A DNA stretch of 33,688 nucleotides, taken from contig NZ_CAFK01000342.1 of the NCBI RefSeq assembly GCF_000239815.1, forward strand, positions 1 through 33,688. The letters are read 5' to 3'. The position numbers were made by a program, and so were the translations under genes. Each line of letters starts with the position of its first letter. Positions within the stretch are counted from its first letter, which is position 1. Shown here piece by piece: positions 1 through 7,551 of this stretch. The stretch is from Bradyrhizobium sp. STM 3843 (lineage in GTDB: Bacteria > Pseudomonadota > Alphaproteobacteria > Rhizobiales > Xanthobacteraceae). Below the pieces are notes generated by a model that saw nothing but the letters and a program-made list of their open reading frames with translations, had not been told where the DNA came from and did no database searches.

Positions 1-251
1 CGTTAGACAAACACAATTTCCGAAAATACGAAACAGAAATATTTTTGACGGGAGGACTGGACTGGCCGAGTCGCGTTGAAATTGCTGGCAAACTTCGTGG
101 TTTGGCGCAGGCCTCGCCGAACACTTTTCGTGCTTTGCGAGCGTCGCCATTAAGAGACGTTCCTTCGACACCCGTCTCGCGCAAACGCGGCGAAGCACGG
201 CGTCAGTTGGCACCAAACCAGAGCTCCAAGGGAGCCCTCAGGTGCGCGCAC
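1..251. other. Gene-free left edge
   Basis: I see no supported gene here. The first 45 bases are AT-rich. An open plus-strand frame starting near 45 runs over the downstream membrane-protein gene, is rich in Arg/Ser/Pro and has no recognisable domain, so I read it as a shadow. Confidence 0.4.
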
Positions 252-941
252 TCAACCAGGCGTCCCCGGCGTGGGTCCACGGGATCCTGGCTGCTGAAGA
301 TTCCATTTGCGACTGAGATGGCGTCGCCAAGCGATGGCCTGGGCGAAAAGGCATATCGTCGCAACAAGAGCGTAAAAAGTCGGATGCCATCCCGGATGTG
401 GTGGCAGCGCGAGCCAATATGCGATCAACGCAATCCCAAACACAAACATGAGCCTGGATTGGATTCGCATAAACCTCGGCCCATATACCGGGCCCAAGTT
501 GCCGCCGGGCGCCACTCTGCGTTCGAAGTATGGAAGCTTCGGCAACTGATTGACTCCCAGAAGGAAGATGATGCCAACCGCAACAAACAAGGCACGATAG
601 ATGGCCCGAAGCTCCAAGTGAATACCAAGGTCAAGCCTCGTGATGATGACGAGCGCCTGTGCCAGCAGCAGGACGATACAATAGCTCATCGAAACTGTGG
701 CTCCCCATTTGCGCCAAGGTTCATTTCTCGCGCTGTCTGTTCGCTCGCCACGGCCGTGGCCGTAGAGGACACCGACGACGAAAGCGCTGCAGGCTGGAAA
801 GATGAATAGCGATGGCAGGGACGCTCTGGGTTGGACCGCCTGTACGATCCAGTCGTTCGGAACGATGAACCAAAACATCGCACCGGCGAGCATCAGGGCG
901 ATGAGCGTCCCGCAAATCAAGGCGGTTCGCCGGTCGATCAC
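252..941 (-). CDS. SdpI-like multispanning membrane protein
   Basis: A 229-residue integral membrane protein with about six hydrophobic segments (roughly residues 6-28, 44-62, 80-103, 112-131, 160-180 and 186-205). A motif like the SdpI family's conserved N-x-L-P-K loop follows the fourth segment (GVNQLPKLP, near residue 131). SdpI proteins in Bacillus give immunity to the SDP toxin and help sequester the repressor SdpR; many proteobacterial homologues sit beside an ArsR gene with no known toxin. That pairing is seen here: the start codon overlaps the ArsR stop by 4 bp, implying translational coupling. No SdpC-like toxin gene is nearby, so an immunity role is not supported. The C-terminal 25 residues are Gly/Pro-rich and may be disordered. 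Family assignment is moderate; function unknown. Confidence 0.6.
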   Translation of the reverse strand: MIDRRTALICGTLIALMLAGAMFWFIVPNDWIVQAVQPRASLPSLFIFPACSAFVVGVLYGHGRGERTDSARNEPWRKWGATVSMSYCIVLLLAQALVIITRLDLGIHLELRAIYRALFVAVGIIFLLGVNQLPKLPYFERRVAPGGNLGPVYGPRFMRIQSRLMFVFGIALIAYWLALPPHPGWHPTFYALVATICLFAQAIAWRRHLSRKWNLQQPGSRGPTPGTPG

Positions 942-1243
942 TTGGTCCTCCGTGTCGCGAGCTTGAGCTTTCCGCCGGAACGAACGCCGATTCCGACGGT
1001 CTCGGCAAAGCTAAGCAGCGCGTCTTCAAGCACCGACAGTTTCAAACTGTAAGTGATGGTCGTTCCGACTTTGTCCGATTCGACCAGGTCCGCCTCGCGC
1101 AACACCGCGAAATGGGCAGAGAGCGTCGGCTTGGCGCAATGGAAATGCTCGGCGATTTGTCCTGCCGTCATTGGTCGGTCCCTCAACAGCTGCAGGATGC
1201 GGCGGCGTGTCGGATCGGAGAGCGCCTTGAAAACGAGGTTCAT
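938..1243 (-). CDS. ArsR/SmtB-family winged-helix repressor (SdpR-like)
   Basis: A 101-residue DNA-binding protein. The N-terminus has the family hallmark KALSDPTRRRILQLL (about residues 6-20), followed by a winged helix whose recognition helix lies near residues 36-52 (AKPTLSAHFAVLREADLV) and a beta-wing (TTITYSL). It lacks the paired Cys/His metal sites of true ArsR sensors, which fits the SdpR-like, metal-independent branch. The gene is first in a two-gene operon with the SdpI-like membrane protein. No Shine-Dalgarno sequence precedes the ATG, although the start is firmly fixed by the family motif. An AT-rich stretch with TTTAG/CTAA repeats at 1244-1265 is a plausible autoregulatory operator (inference). 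Confidence 0.85.
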   Translation of the reverse strand: MNLVFKALSDPTRRRILQLLRDRPMTAGQIAEHFHCAKPTLSAHFAVLREADLVESDKVGTTITYSLKLSVLEDALLSFAETVGIGVRSGGKLKLATRRTK

Positions 1244-1250
1244 ATTTAGT

Positions 1251-1279
1251 TGTTTAGCTAATTATGGAACGATTGTCAA
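1251..1279 (-). promoter_or_regulatory. Candidate promoter of the arsR-sdpI-like pair, with operator-like repeats
   Basis: On the minus strand a perfect TTGACA (1274-1279) is followed, 17 bases later, by TAAACA (1251-1256), a weak -10. Transcription would then begin at about the ATG (1243), giving a leaderless mRNA, consistent with the absent ribosome binding site. The -10 region overlaps TTTAGTTGTTTAGCTAA (1245-1261), a likely repressor-binding zone. The elements are visible; the function is inferred. Confidence 0.45.
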
Positions 1280-1485
1280 TCAGCTTCGCCCTACGGGGTC
1301 CGCCGATTCACCGGCGTCTGGCGCGAGACACCGCGTACGCTAGCGCGCCTTCGTCTGGATCAAGCCCTGAGCTCAAATGACATCGGGTGGTTGTCAGCCA
1401 CGGAATTGGCGAAGCATTTTCGCAGATCGAAGACATGCGAAGGAGAGTGTTGGCCATTGTCTTTGTCGCCGCCAACTCGGCGCAT

Positions 1486-1782
1486 CTATTTCATAAGGCC
1501 GAGCACGGCGCCGGAGGCCGCGATCATGCCCAATGCAACGATGCTGCCGCGCCAGATCAGCTGCTGACGCGCGGTCTTGCGGTCATGGAAAGCGAGCCAG
1601 TCTTGCACAAATCCCGGAGGGATATCGAAGACGACTGTGCGCTCCTCGCCATGATGCGTTTCGTGCTCACAAAACATCGTCCTGACATTTTGCACGCCGA
1701 GCCGCTCAAGCTCGCGATGCCACTGCCAGGCGTGCTCGCCGTTCGTCCAGCGATTTTCGAAGGGGACAGCGTGTGATTTCAT
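1486..1782 (-). CDS. Small protein with C-terminal membrane anchor, unknown function
   Basis: A 98-residue protein of no family I recognise. The soluble N-terminal 70 residues are rich in His, Trp and Glu (for example HAWQWHREL and CEHETHHGEE) with one Cys. A single hydrophobic segment at about residues 76-96 ends the protein, so it is probably tail-anchored in the inner membrane. The start is the ATG at 1782 rather than one six codons upstream, because AAGGAGG lies 6 bases before it. Just upstream is a 14-base direct repeat (1796-1828). The His/Cys-rich stretch might bind a metal, but nothing tests that. The strong ribosome binding site and sensible composition argue it is a real gene. Confidence 0.6.
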   Translation of the reverse strand: MKSHAVPFENRWTNGEHAWQWHRELERLGVQNVRTMFCEHETHHGEERTVVFDIPPGFVQDWLAFHDRKTARQQLIWRGSIVALGMIAASGAVLGLMK

Positions 1783-1795
1783 GACGAGCCTCCTT

Positions 1796-1828
1796 CTCAC
1801 TTGACCTCATTGGGCTCACTTGACCTCA
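1796..1828 (-). repeat. 14-bp direct repeat upstream of the 98-residue ORF
   Basis: CTCACTTGACCTCA occurs at 1796-1809 and again, exactly, at 1815-1828, a 19-bp period (on the gene's strand TGAGGTCAAGTGAG twice). The proximal copy abuts the ribosome binding site of the small membrane protein. It could be a double operator or a short local duplication. Confidence 0.6.
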
Positions 1829-2039
1829 CGTTTCGATTGTAGCGCGTTTTCCAAGCCGCCGCGAGCGTCCACCCAGCCCAAGCCTGGCCTTCCGCAGTGC
1901 AGGAAGACCTCGGCGCTGGACAAACGGAGTTGGACGAACAAAGGCTCGTGCGTTCGTCACGGCGCTCCTAGGAGCAAGCTAAAGGCAGGGAGAGATGATC
2001 GAGCCGAACTGAGCCGGATGCGAAGCGCAAAGCAGGGAT

Positions 2040-2198
2040 CTAACGACCGCCTTGTCTGATGAGGGCGTTGGCCTGGGGGCTCGGCATCAGGCGCTGCTTG
2101 AGCTGAATCACATGGGCCATCCCCCACCCGATGAGGACTACGCCCAGCAGCAGACATACGACGAATATCAGCATGTCTCGCTTGTTGAATCGACGCAT
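2040..2198 (-). CDS. Small single-pass membrane protein, unknown
   Basis: A 52-residue protein with a charged N-terminus (MRRFNKRD), one clear transmembrane helix at about residues 9-31 and a short polar tail. The frame extends further upstream, but the upstream part is Arg/Ala-rich noise. The ATG at 2198 has a perfect GGAGG six bases before it, which decides the start. No family is recognised. It is an isolated gene between the 98-residue ORF and the DUF1269 gene, each with its own spacing, so an operon is unlikely. Confidence 0.55.
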   Translation of the reverse strand: MRRFNKRDMLIFVVCLLLGVVLIGWGMAHVIQLKQRLMPSPQANALIRQGGR

Positions 2199-2476
2199 GA
2201 GCGCCTCCGATGACGCTTTCGGGCCAGCGCGAATGCGGCGCAATGGACGCGCCGCAAAATTCCGCCAGCGTCGGGAGGCGGCTATGCCATTCGCCAACGG
2301 CCCATGCAGCCATTCCCACTCATTCGATTGTACAGGCATCCCACCACATCTCGCAATTGTGATGAGGCGGCGCTCACTCGCGGTCCGGCGGGTTCCGGGT
2401 CCGTGTTAAAATCGCGCCGCGCGTATTAGGCACGCGTGGTGAGGGGCAGACCATCAATCCGTTACAGGAGCGCTCC

Positions 2477-2977
2477 ATGTCAGATCTTGTTGCGATTGTG
2501 TACCCATCCGAAGCCAAAGCAGAAGAAGTCCGGCAGAAGATCCTCAAGCTGCAGGGCGAGTATCTGATCACGATCAACGATGCCGTGATCGCCGTCAAAA
2601 CCGAGGACTCCGTCAAGCTCAATCAGCTCGTGAACACGACGATGGCGGGGGCCGCGAGAGGCAGCTTTTGGGGGCTGCTGTTCGGGATGGTGTTCCTGAA
2701 TCCGCTGATCGGCGTGGCGCTCGGCGCCGGCGCAGGCGCTCTGGGCGGTGCGATGACCGACTTCGGCATCAGGGACCAGTTCATGAAGGATCTGGCATCG
2801 AAGGTGAAAGCGGGAGATGCCGTCCTGTTCCTGCTGATCGAGAACATGACGGCCGACAAGGTCATCCCTGAAATCAAGGATGCGGGAGGGACGGTTCTGA
2901 AGACCTCGCTCGACGAAAAGAAGGAGCAGCACCTGCGCGATACCCTCGCAGCCGCAACCCAACCCAAGGCTGCCTAG
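2477..2977 (+). CDS. DUF1269 family membrane protein
   Basis: A 166-residue protein with the layout of the DUF1269 family: an N-terminal alpha/beta part (residues 1-55, starting MSDLVAIVYPSEAKAEEV), a glycine-rich hydrophobic hairpin (about 59-95, with runs such as GVALGAGAGALGG) and a C-terminal alpha/beta part (about 96-145) with the pattern AGDAVLFLLIENMTADKV. Family members are membrane-associated, of unknown biochemical role, and often linked to stress responses. The ATG at 2477 is preceded by AGGAG. It stands alone. The last 20 residues are charged and probably flexible. Confidence 0.85.
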   Translation: MSDLVAIVYPSEAKAEEVRQKILKLQGEYLITINDAVIAVKTEDSVKLNQLVNTTMAGAARGSFWGLLFGMVFLNPLIGVALGAGAGALGGAMTDFGIRDQFMKDLASKVKAGDAVLFLLIENMTADKVIPEIKDAGGTVLKTSLDEKKEQHLRDTLAAATQPKAA

Positions 2978-3001
2978 AGATCAGGCCGCCTACAAGCAAA
3001 G

Positions 3002-3018
3002 GCTGCCCCAAGGGCGGC
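3002..3018 (+). terminator. Possible weak terminator hairpin after the DUF1269 gene
   Basis: GCTGCCC-CAA-GGGCGGC can form a 7-bp stem (one G-U pair) 25 bases past the stop codon. There is no T-run after it, so this is a weak call based on position. Confidence 0.3.
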
Positions 3019-3197
3019 GAAGTTCCGGTTGGTCCTGATCACACGGACTCATCGAAGCTTCGCATTCAAAGCCGATCGCGTGTTCTGGTTCTGACGTCCG
3101 TATCATCTCGCAACGTGCCTATTGAGGGACGTCAGAACCGAGGACATTTCACCGAAGGACATTTGTTAGCCACGGCCTTCGGCGGTCGCGGCTCCGC

Positions 3198-3460
3198 TCA
3201 GTTTTGTGCCACACCGGTCCTGTCGGGCGCCGCACGCACGCCGCGCGCCAGTTTCAACGCATCCTCATCGGCCCAGAAACGGATGAAGACCATCGCGGTT
3301 GCTCGTCCAGCATATGGCCTGGATGACGGTGACCTCGATGCCGCCTGCACGCAAGGCGCGGATCGGCGGATTGACCTCATCGCCGTCACCGGGACGCCGT
3401 CGGTCATCCTGACGTTGCCGTTGCCGGTCGGATGAAATCATCACATTCGCGCTGCCCATC
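3198..3460 (-). pseudogene. Decayed 3' fragment of a DUF1259 gene (duplicate of 6626-6890)
   Basis: This stretch aligns on the same strand with the last ~90 codons of the intact DUF1259 gene, including its stop codon. From the stop inward, about 81 of the first 93 bases are identical by my hand count. The C-terminal peptide (FWADEDALKLARGVRAAPDRT) mirrors FWANDDALKLARGVRAALDRT of the intact copy. Further in, the match continues in a second frame (GDEVNPPIRALRAGGIEVTVIQ), so at least one single-base deletion, near 3313-3320, breaks the frame. The similarity stops near 3460, so two thirds of the gene is missing. It is a dead remnant. The two copies are direct repeats flanking the cyclase and binding-protein genes. 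Confidence 0.85.
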
Positions 3461-3646
3461 GACGTGAGATCCGCTTGAGCTGTTCCGCGACATGAGTGCG
3501 ATGTGCCGGTAAAATAAGGTGCGGTCACACCCCGACTGCATTTCTTCAGGCACAGCACGGCGCATGCAGGACGGCACGGGGAGCTTTCCACCCGACCTGA
3601 GCTCGATCTAGTCTGTCTCGTCCGAGACGGACTGAGGTGTGCGGAC

Positions 3647-5392
3647 ATGGTCCGGCAACGTTTTCGCGGCCTCTTCCAGAAGTACTGGCTCGTGCTCTTC
3701 ATGGCGGTGGCGGTTCCGCTCGCGATCAATGGCGTGATCGAGGCCTGGTTCGGCTATCGCGATCAGCGCGCGCGGCTGGACCAGCTGCTTGGACTTCAGG
3801 CGACGTCAGCCGCGACCAGGATCCATGGCTTCATCGACGAGATCACAAACGAGCTTGGGTGGCTGGTTCAACTGCCCTGGACTGACGGCCCCGACGAGCT
3901 GCGGCGAACTGACGCGTTGCGCCTGCTCCGCCAAGCACCCGCCGTCGCGAGTCTTACGCTGTGTGATCATGCCGGACGAGAACGTCTCTACATCTCGCGG
4001 GTCGGTCTCAATCGGGTCGACAGTCGCGCGGAACGATCCACCGATCCCGCGGTCGTCGGCGCCCGCTCGGCCCGCATCTGGTTTGGTGACGTCAACTATA
4101 ACCGGGGTTCCGAGCCCTACCTTACCGTTGCGATGTCCGGGAACAGGCCATCGGCCGGGGTGGTCGTTGCTGAAGTCAACCTCAAGCTCATCTGGGAGGT
4201 CATATCGGCCATCAAGGTGGGAGACGCCGGCTTCGCCTTCGTGCTGGATCGGCCGGGCCGGCTGATTGCTCATCCGGACCTCAGCCTCGTCCTGCGCGGA
4301 GCGGACGAAGCCACGTCCAAGCCCTTTCAAGCCATACGCTATGCAATCGGGCGGGCCGGAACGGGTTTCGCAAGAGGCCGGGACCTGCGGGGCGACCCAA
4401 TTGCCGCCGCTGGCGCTCCTGTCGCAGGTCCTGATTGGACCGTTGTGGTCCAGCAGCCGCTGTCGGAAGCTTTCGCTCCGATCTACGCAGCCTTGTGGCG
4501 GACCGCACTGCTTCTTCTGCTCGGCACCATGTTCTCGGGTCTGCTCGCCTATGGGCTGGCGGATCGGATGACGAACCCGATCCGGCTTCTCGAGGAAGGC
4601 ACTGAGAAGATCAGAGCCGGACACTTCGACCATCGCATCACGATCGAGACGGGAGATGAGCTTCAGCGCCTGGCGGATAGTTTCAACAGGATGGCGTCCC
4701 AACTGGCTCTCGCCAGGGAGCATCAGGAGCGAATTGCCAGACTCAAGCGCTTTCTTGCTCCGCAGGTCGCCGATCTCGTCGACCGAACCGGTGACGACAG
4801 CGTCTTGGAAGGGCGCCGCGCCGAGGTGGTGGTCGTGTTCGCTGATTTGCGAGGATTCACCTCGTTCTCCGCGGGCGTGGCGCCAGAGGAAGTCATGAGC
4901 GTCCTCTCGGAATACTATGAGGTGCTCGGCAAAGTCATCGCGGCATTCGCAGCCACGCTGATCAGCTTCTCGGGCGACGGCTTGATGGTTCTTGTCAATG
5001 CGCCCGTCCCCGTCAAAGAGCCGGCGCTCACCGCCGTCGATCTGGCCGTGGCGATGCAGAGGAGCGTGCAGGAACTCATCGGCTGCTGGCGAGAGCGGGG
5101 GTACGAGGTCGGCTTCGGTGTGGGACTTGCCAGTGGCTCGGCAACCGTCGGGCGGATCGGATATGCAAGCCGGTTCGACTATACGGCCATTGGCAGTGTC
5201 GTGAATCTCGCGGCCCGCCTGTGCGCCTCCGCGGCCGACCGGGAAATCCTGATGAACGGCGAAGTTGCCGCAGCGGTCAAGGACAGGCGTGCGCTGAAAG
5301 CATTGGGGGATCGTCCGATTAAGGGCTATGATGAGGCCATACCGGTCTTTGGAATCGCGTTCGATGCGCCGTTGAAGGCGTGTGCCGATTGA
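3647..5392 (+). CDS. Membrane class III adenylate/guanylate cyclase with Cache-like sensor and HAMP
   Basis: A 581-residue inner-membrane receptor cyclase, predicted to make a cyclic nucleotide from NTP in response to an extracytoplasmic signal. Order: transmembrane helix 1 (about 12-32), periplasmic Cache-like domain (35-280, with GDAGFAFVLDRPGRLIAHPD typical of Cache), transmembrane helix 2 (283-305), HAMP (307-360), class III catalytic domain (390-560). Metal-binding Asp400 (FADLRGF) and Asp444 (FSGDG) are present, as are the transition-state Asn520 and Arg524 (VNLAARL). The position normally holding the adenine-selecting Lys is Ser440, and the partner Asp position is Thr513 (DYTAIG). Thr is common in class IIIb, but Ser is not canonical, so base specificity cannot be read directly. 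A binding-protein gene follows on the same strand; a shared signal is conceivable. Confidence 0.88.
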   Translation: MVRQRFRGLFQKYWLVLFMAVAVPLAINGVIEAWFGYRDQRARLDQLLGLQATSAATRIHGFIDEITNELGWLVQLPWTDGPDELRRTDALRLLRQAPAVASLTLCDHAGRERLYISRVGLNRVDSRAERSTDPAVVGARSARIWFGDVNYNRGSEPYLTVAMSGNRPSAGVVVAEVNLKLIWEVISAIKVGDAGFAFVLDRPGRLIAHPDLSLVLRGADEATSKPFQAIRYAIGRAGTGFARGRDLRGDPIAAAGAPVAGPDWTVVVQQPLSEAFAPIYAALWRTALLLLLGTMFSGLLAYGLADRMTNPIRLLEEGTEKIRAGHFDHRITIETGDELQRLADSFNRMASQLALAREHQERIARLKRFLAPQVADLVDRTGDDSVLEGRRAEVVVVFADLRGFTSFSAGVAPEEVMSVLSEYYEVLGKVIAAFAATLISFSGDGLMVLVNAPVPVKEPALTAVDLAVAMQRSVQELIGCWRERGYEVGFGVGLASGSATVGRIGYASRFDYTAIGSVVNLAARLCASAADREILMNGEVAAAVKDRRALKALGDRPIKGYDEAIPVFGIAFDAPLKACAD

Positions 5393-5529
5393 CTTGATGG
5401 CACCAATGTCTGGCGCTCGACGCATGTGGCGCGACGTGAACAGCAGGATCCGCGCTCATGGGCGATCAGGCGATGCCGGTTGGTGCACCCATGGCCAGCG
5501 CTGGCTGCAAGGCCGCTCGCCGGGCGCCG

Positions 5530-6519
5530 ATGTTCGACCGCATCGGGCGCCGAGACGTTCTTGCCTTGCTCGGTGCTGCCGCAGCCTGGACGTATCCGGC
5601 ACGGGCGCAGAGATCGATCCCGGTCCTCGGCTATCTTTGTCCGGAGTCGCCTGTGCCGTTCGCCAGCCGGCTCAAAGCCTTTCACGATGGCCTCCGGGAG
5701 ACCGGCTACATCGAAGGCAAGAACGTCGCAATCGAATATCGATGGGCGGAAGGGCAGTACAAGCGATTGCCGGACTTGGCTGCAAGTCTGGTCGCTCGTG
5801 ACGTGGATATCATCGTCGCGCCAGGCGGCGCTCCGGTGGCGCTCGCGGCCAAAGCTTCCACCACGAGCAAGACGATCGTCTTTGAGATGGGCGGCGATCC
5901 GGTCCAATTGGGCGTGGTCGACAGCTTGTCGCGACCGGGTGGGAACATCACCGGAGTGTCCAGCTTGAGCGTGGAAGTCTCGCGCAAACGCCTGGAGTTC
6001 ATGCACGAGTTGCTGCCGGCGGCAACGGCGTTGGCGGTCGTTGCCAATCCGACAAGTCCAACCGCCAAGTCACAATTGGAGAGTCTTCATTCCGCCGCGG
6101 GAGTCCTGGGGGTCGACCTGCAGATTCTGAATGCCAGCATCGAACAAGAGTTCGAGCCTGCATTCTCGGCCGCGGCCCAGAAGCCGCCGACCGGACTTGT
6201 GTTCACCTCGGATCCCTACTTTGCGTTCAGGAGCGGACAGCTTGCCGCGCTTGCTCAGCAATATCGTTTACCCGCAATCACGCAATCTCGCGACTTTCCC
6301 ATCGCCGGAGGCCTGATGAGCTATGGAGGTGATTTCGTCCAGTCGCATCGTCGCACCGGCGTCTATGCCGGACGGATCCTCCATGGCGAGAAGCCCTCCA
6401 ATCTGCCAGTCCAGCTGGTCACGAGAGTCGAGTTCTTCGTCAACCTGAAGGCCGCCAAGATCCTCGGCATCGAACTTTCACCTTCGCTCATCAGCAGCGC
6501 CGACGAGGTGATCGAGTAG
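5530..6519 (+). CDS. Tat-exported ABC transporter substrate-binding protein (ABC_sub_bind type)
   Basis: A periplasmic binding protein of the ABC_sub_bind (PF04392-like) family, very abundant in Bradyrhizobium and usually of unknown ligand. The N-terminus is a twin-arginine signal (GRRDVLALLGAAAAW) ending near ARA. The mature part has the family's two-lobed pattern: IPVLGYLCPES, then GYIEGKNVAIEYRWAEG, RLPDLAASLVARDVDII, and RPGGNITGVSSLS. I chose the ATG at 5530 (329 residues) because it puts the twin-Arg near the N-terminus as in the family; an in-frame ATG at 5458 would add 24 residues. Neither has a strong ribosome binding site. No permease or ATPase gene is present, so it is an orphan. 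It may be co-transcribed with the cyclase. Confidence 0.85.
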   Translation: MFDRIGRRDVLALLGAAAAWTYPARAQRSIPVLGYLCPESPVPFASRLKAFHDGLRETGYIEGKNVAIEYRWAEGQYKRLPDLAASLVARDVDIIVAPGGAPVALAAKASTTSKTIVFEMGGDPVQLGVVDSLSRPGGNITGVSSLSVEVSRKRLEFMHELLPAATALAVVANPTSPTAKSQLESLHSAAGVLGVDLQILNASIEQEFEPAFSAAAQKPPTGLVFTSDPYFAFRSGQLAALAQQYRLPAITQSRDFPIAGGLMSYGGDFVQSHRRTGVYAGRILHGEKPSNLPVQLVTRVEFFVNLKAAKILGIELSPSLISSADEVIE

Positions 6520-6574
6520 AACGCGGCTGGTGCGCGCTCGGCGTGCCGCGCGCGCCACGGTTTGGCCATGAGAG

Positions 6575-6598
6575 ATCCGCCGCATTTCAGCGGCGGAT
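6575..6598. terminator. Hairpin between convergent genes
   Basis: ATCCGCCGC and GCGGCGGAT form a perfect 9-bp stem with loop ATTTCA. It lies between the stop codons of the binding-protein gene (plus) and the DUF1259 gene (minus), so it may serve both strands. No T-run follows on either side. Confidence 0.5.
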
Positions 6599-6625
6599 GG
6601 AGTCTGCAGCCAATGTCCGCTTCCC

Positions 6626-7516
6626 TCAGTTCTGTGCCACGGCGGTCCGGTCGAGTGCCGCACGCACGCCGCGCGCCAGCTTCAGCGCATCGTCATTGGC
6701 CCAGAAATGGATGAAGAACATGCGTGGCTGTTCGTCCAGCATGTGGCTGTGGATCGCGGTCACCTCGATGTCGCCCTCGCGCAGGCTGCGGATCAGCGGA
6801 TTGACCTCATCGCCCGTCACCAGGAAGTCGCCGGTGATCGCCGCATGGCCGTTGCCGGTCGGCTGAAAGTTGATCCCGTTGGCGCCGCCCATGGCCGCGG
6901 TGACTGTCATGCCACCGTCCGTCGCGGCGTCGCGGCGCGGGATGCCGAACTGATAGACGCCGCCGGTGGCCGTGCCCTTGGCGTGCATGATCTCGTCGAG
7001 CTTTGCGGTGTCGAGATCAAGCGCCGGTGCGGCGCTGGCCGTGGTGGCCGGCGGCTCGAACGGCGTCTTGCTCCCGGTCGACAGCGCCTCGTGGATCGCG
7101 GCCGCCATCTTCTCGGGATCGCCGTGGCCGGCGACATGCATGTAGAACGTGGCGGGCTGCGCCCGCAGCAGGTGGTTGTGGATGGCGGTGATCTCCAAAC
7201 CACTGTTCAGGAGCTTGGTCATGACCGGCGTGGTCTCGGTATCGAGCAGAACCAGGTCCCCCATCACCATCGCTTCACCATGCATCGGCGCGAAGGCGAC
7301 CCAGCCACCGAGCGCGAGCGACGGCTTGATCGGCACGCCGTCCAGGGTGACATGCAGATCTGACCGCGGCAGACCGTAACGATGGACCTCGCCGCTGACG
7401 CTGGCGGTCTTGCCGAGCGCCGCATCCACCTTCTTCCAATCGATCGACTGGGCGGCGGCGAGGCTCGGCACAAGCACAGCAGCCGCCACAGCGGCGATCA
7501 TTCTCATTGTCGTCAT
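6626..7516 (-). CDS. Exported DUF1259 (LppY/LpqO-like) protein, two internal repeats
   Basis: A 296-residue exported protein with signal peptide (about 1-23, ending SLAAAQ) and two copies of the DUF1259 fold. Lobe 1 (about 25-155) contains LEITAIHNHLLRAQPATFYMHVAGHGDP; lobe 2 (about 175-290) contains IEVTAIHSHMLDEQPRMFFIHFWANDD, so the two are clearly related. The conserved His-x-His in each (HNH, HSH) could bind a metal, though that is inference. The biochemical role of DUF1259 is unknown to me. It is the third gene of the chrB-chrA operon, 35 bp after chrA, with AGGAG eight bases before the ATG at 7516. A broken copy of its 3' end lies at 3198-3460. Confidence 0.85.
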   Translation of the reverse strand: MTTMRMIAAVAAAVLVPSLAAAQSIDWKKVDAALGKTASVSGEVHRYGLPRSDLHVTLDGVPIKPSLALGGWVAFAPMHGEAMVMGDLVLLDTETTPVMTKLLNSGLEITAIHNHLLRAQPATFYMHVAGHGDPEKMAAAIHEALSTGSKTPFEPPATTASAAPALDLDTAKLDEIMHAKGTATGGVYQFGIPRRDAATDGGMTVTAAMGGANGINFQPTGNGHAAITGDFLVTGDEVNPLIRSLREGDIEVTAIHSHMLDEQPRMFFIHFWANDDALKLARGVRAALDRTAVAQN

Positions 7517-7551
7517 GATCTCAACTCCTGTCTGTTGATCGCCCCCTCTCG

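Noticed and set aside
45..809. Plus-strand open frame of 254 codons at the left edge
   Set aside because: Starts at a TTG without a fitting ribosome binding site, has random Arg/Ser-rich composition, and overlaps the membrane-protein gene that is coupled to arsR.
3806..5425. Minus-strand open frame of 539 codons
   Set aside because: Antisense to the receptor cyclase, whose domains and catalytic residues are all in the plus frame.
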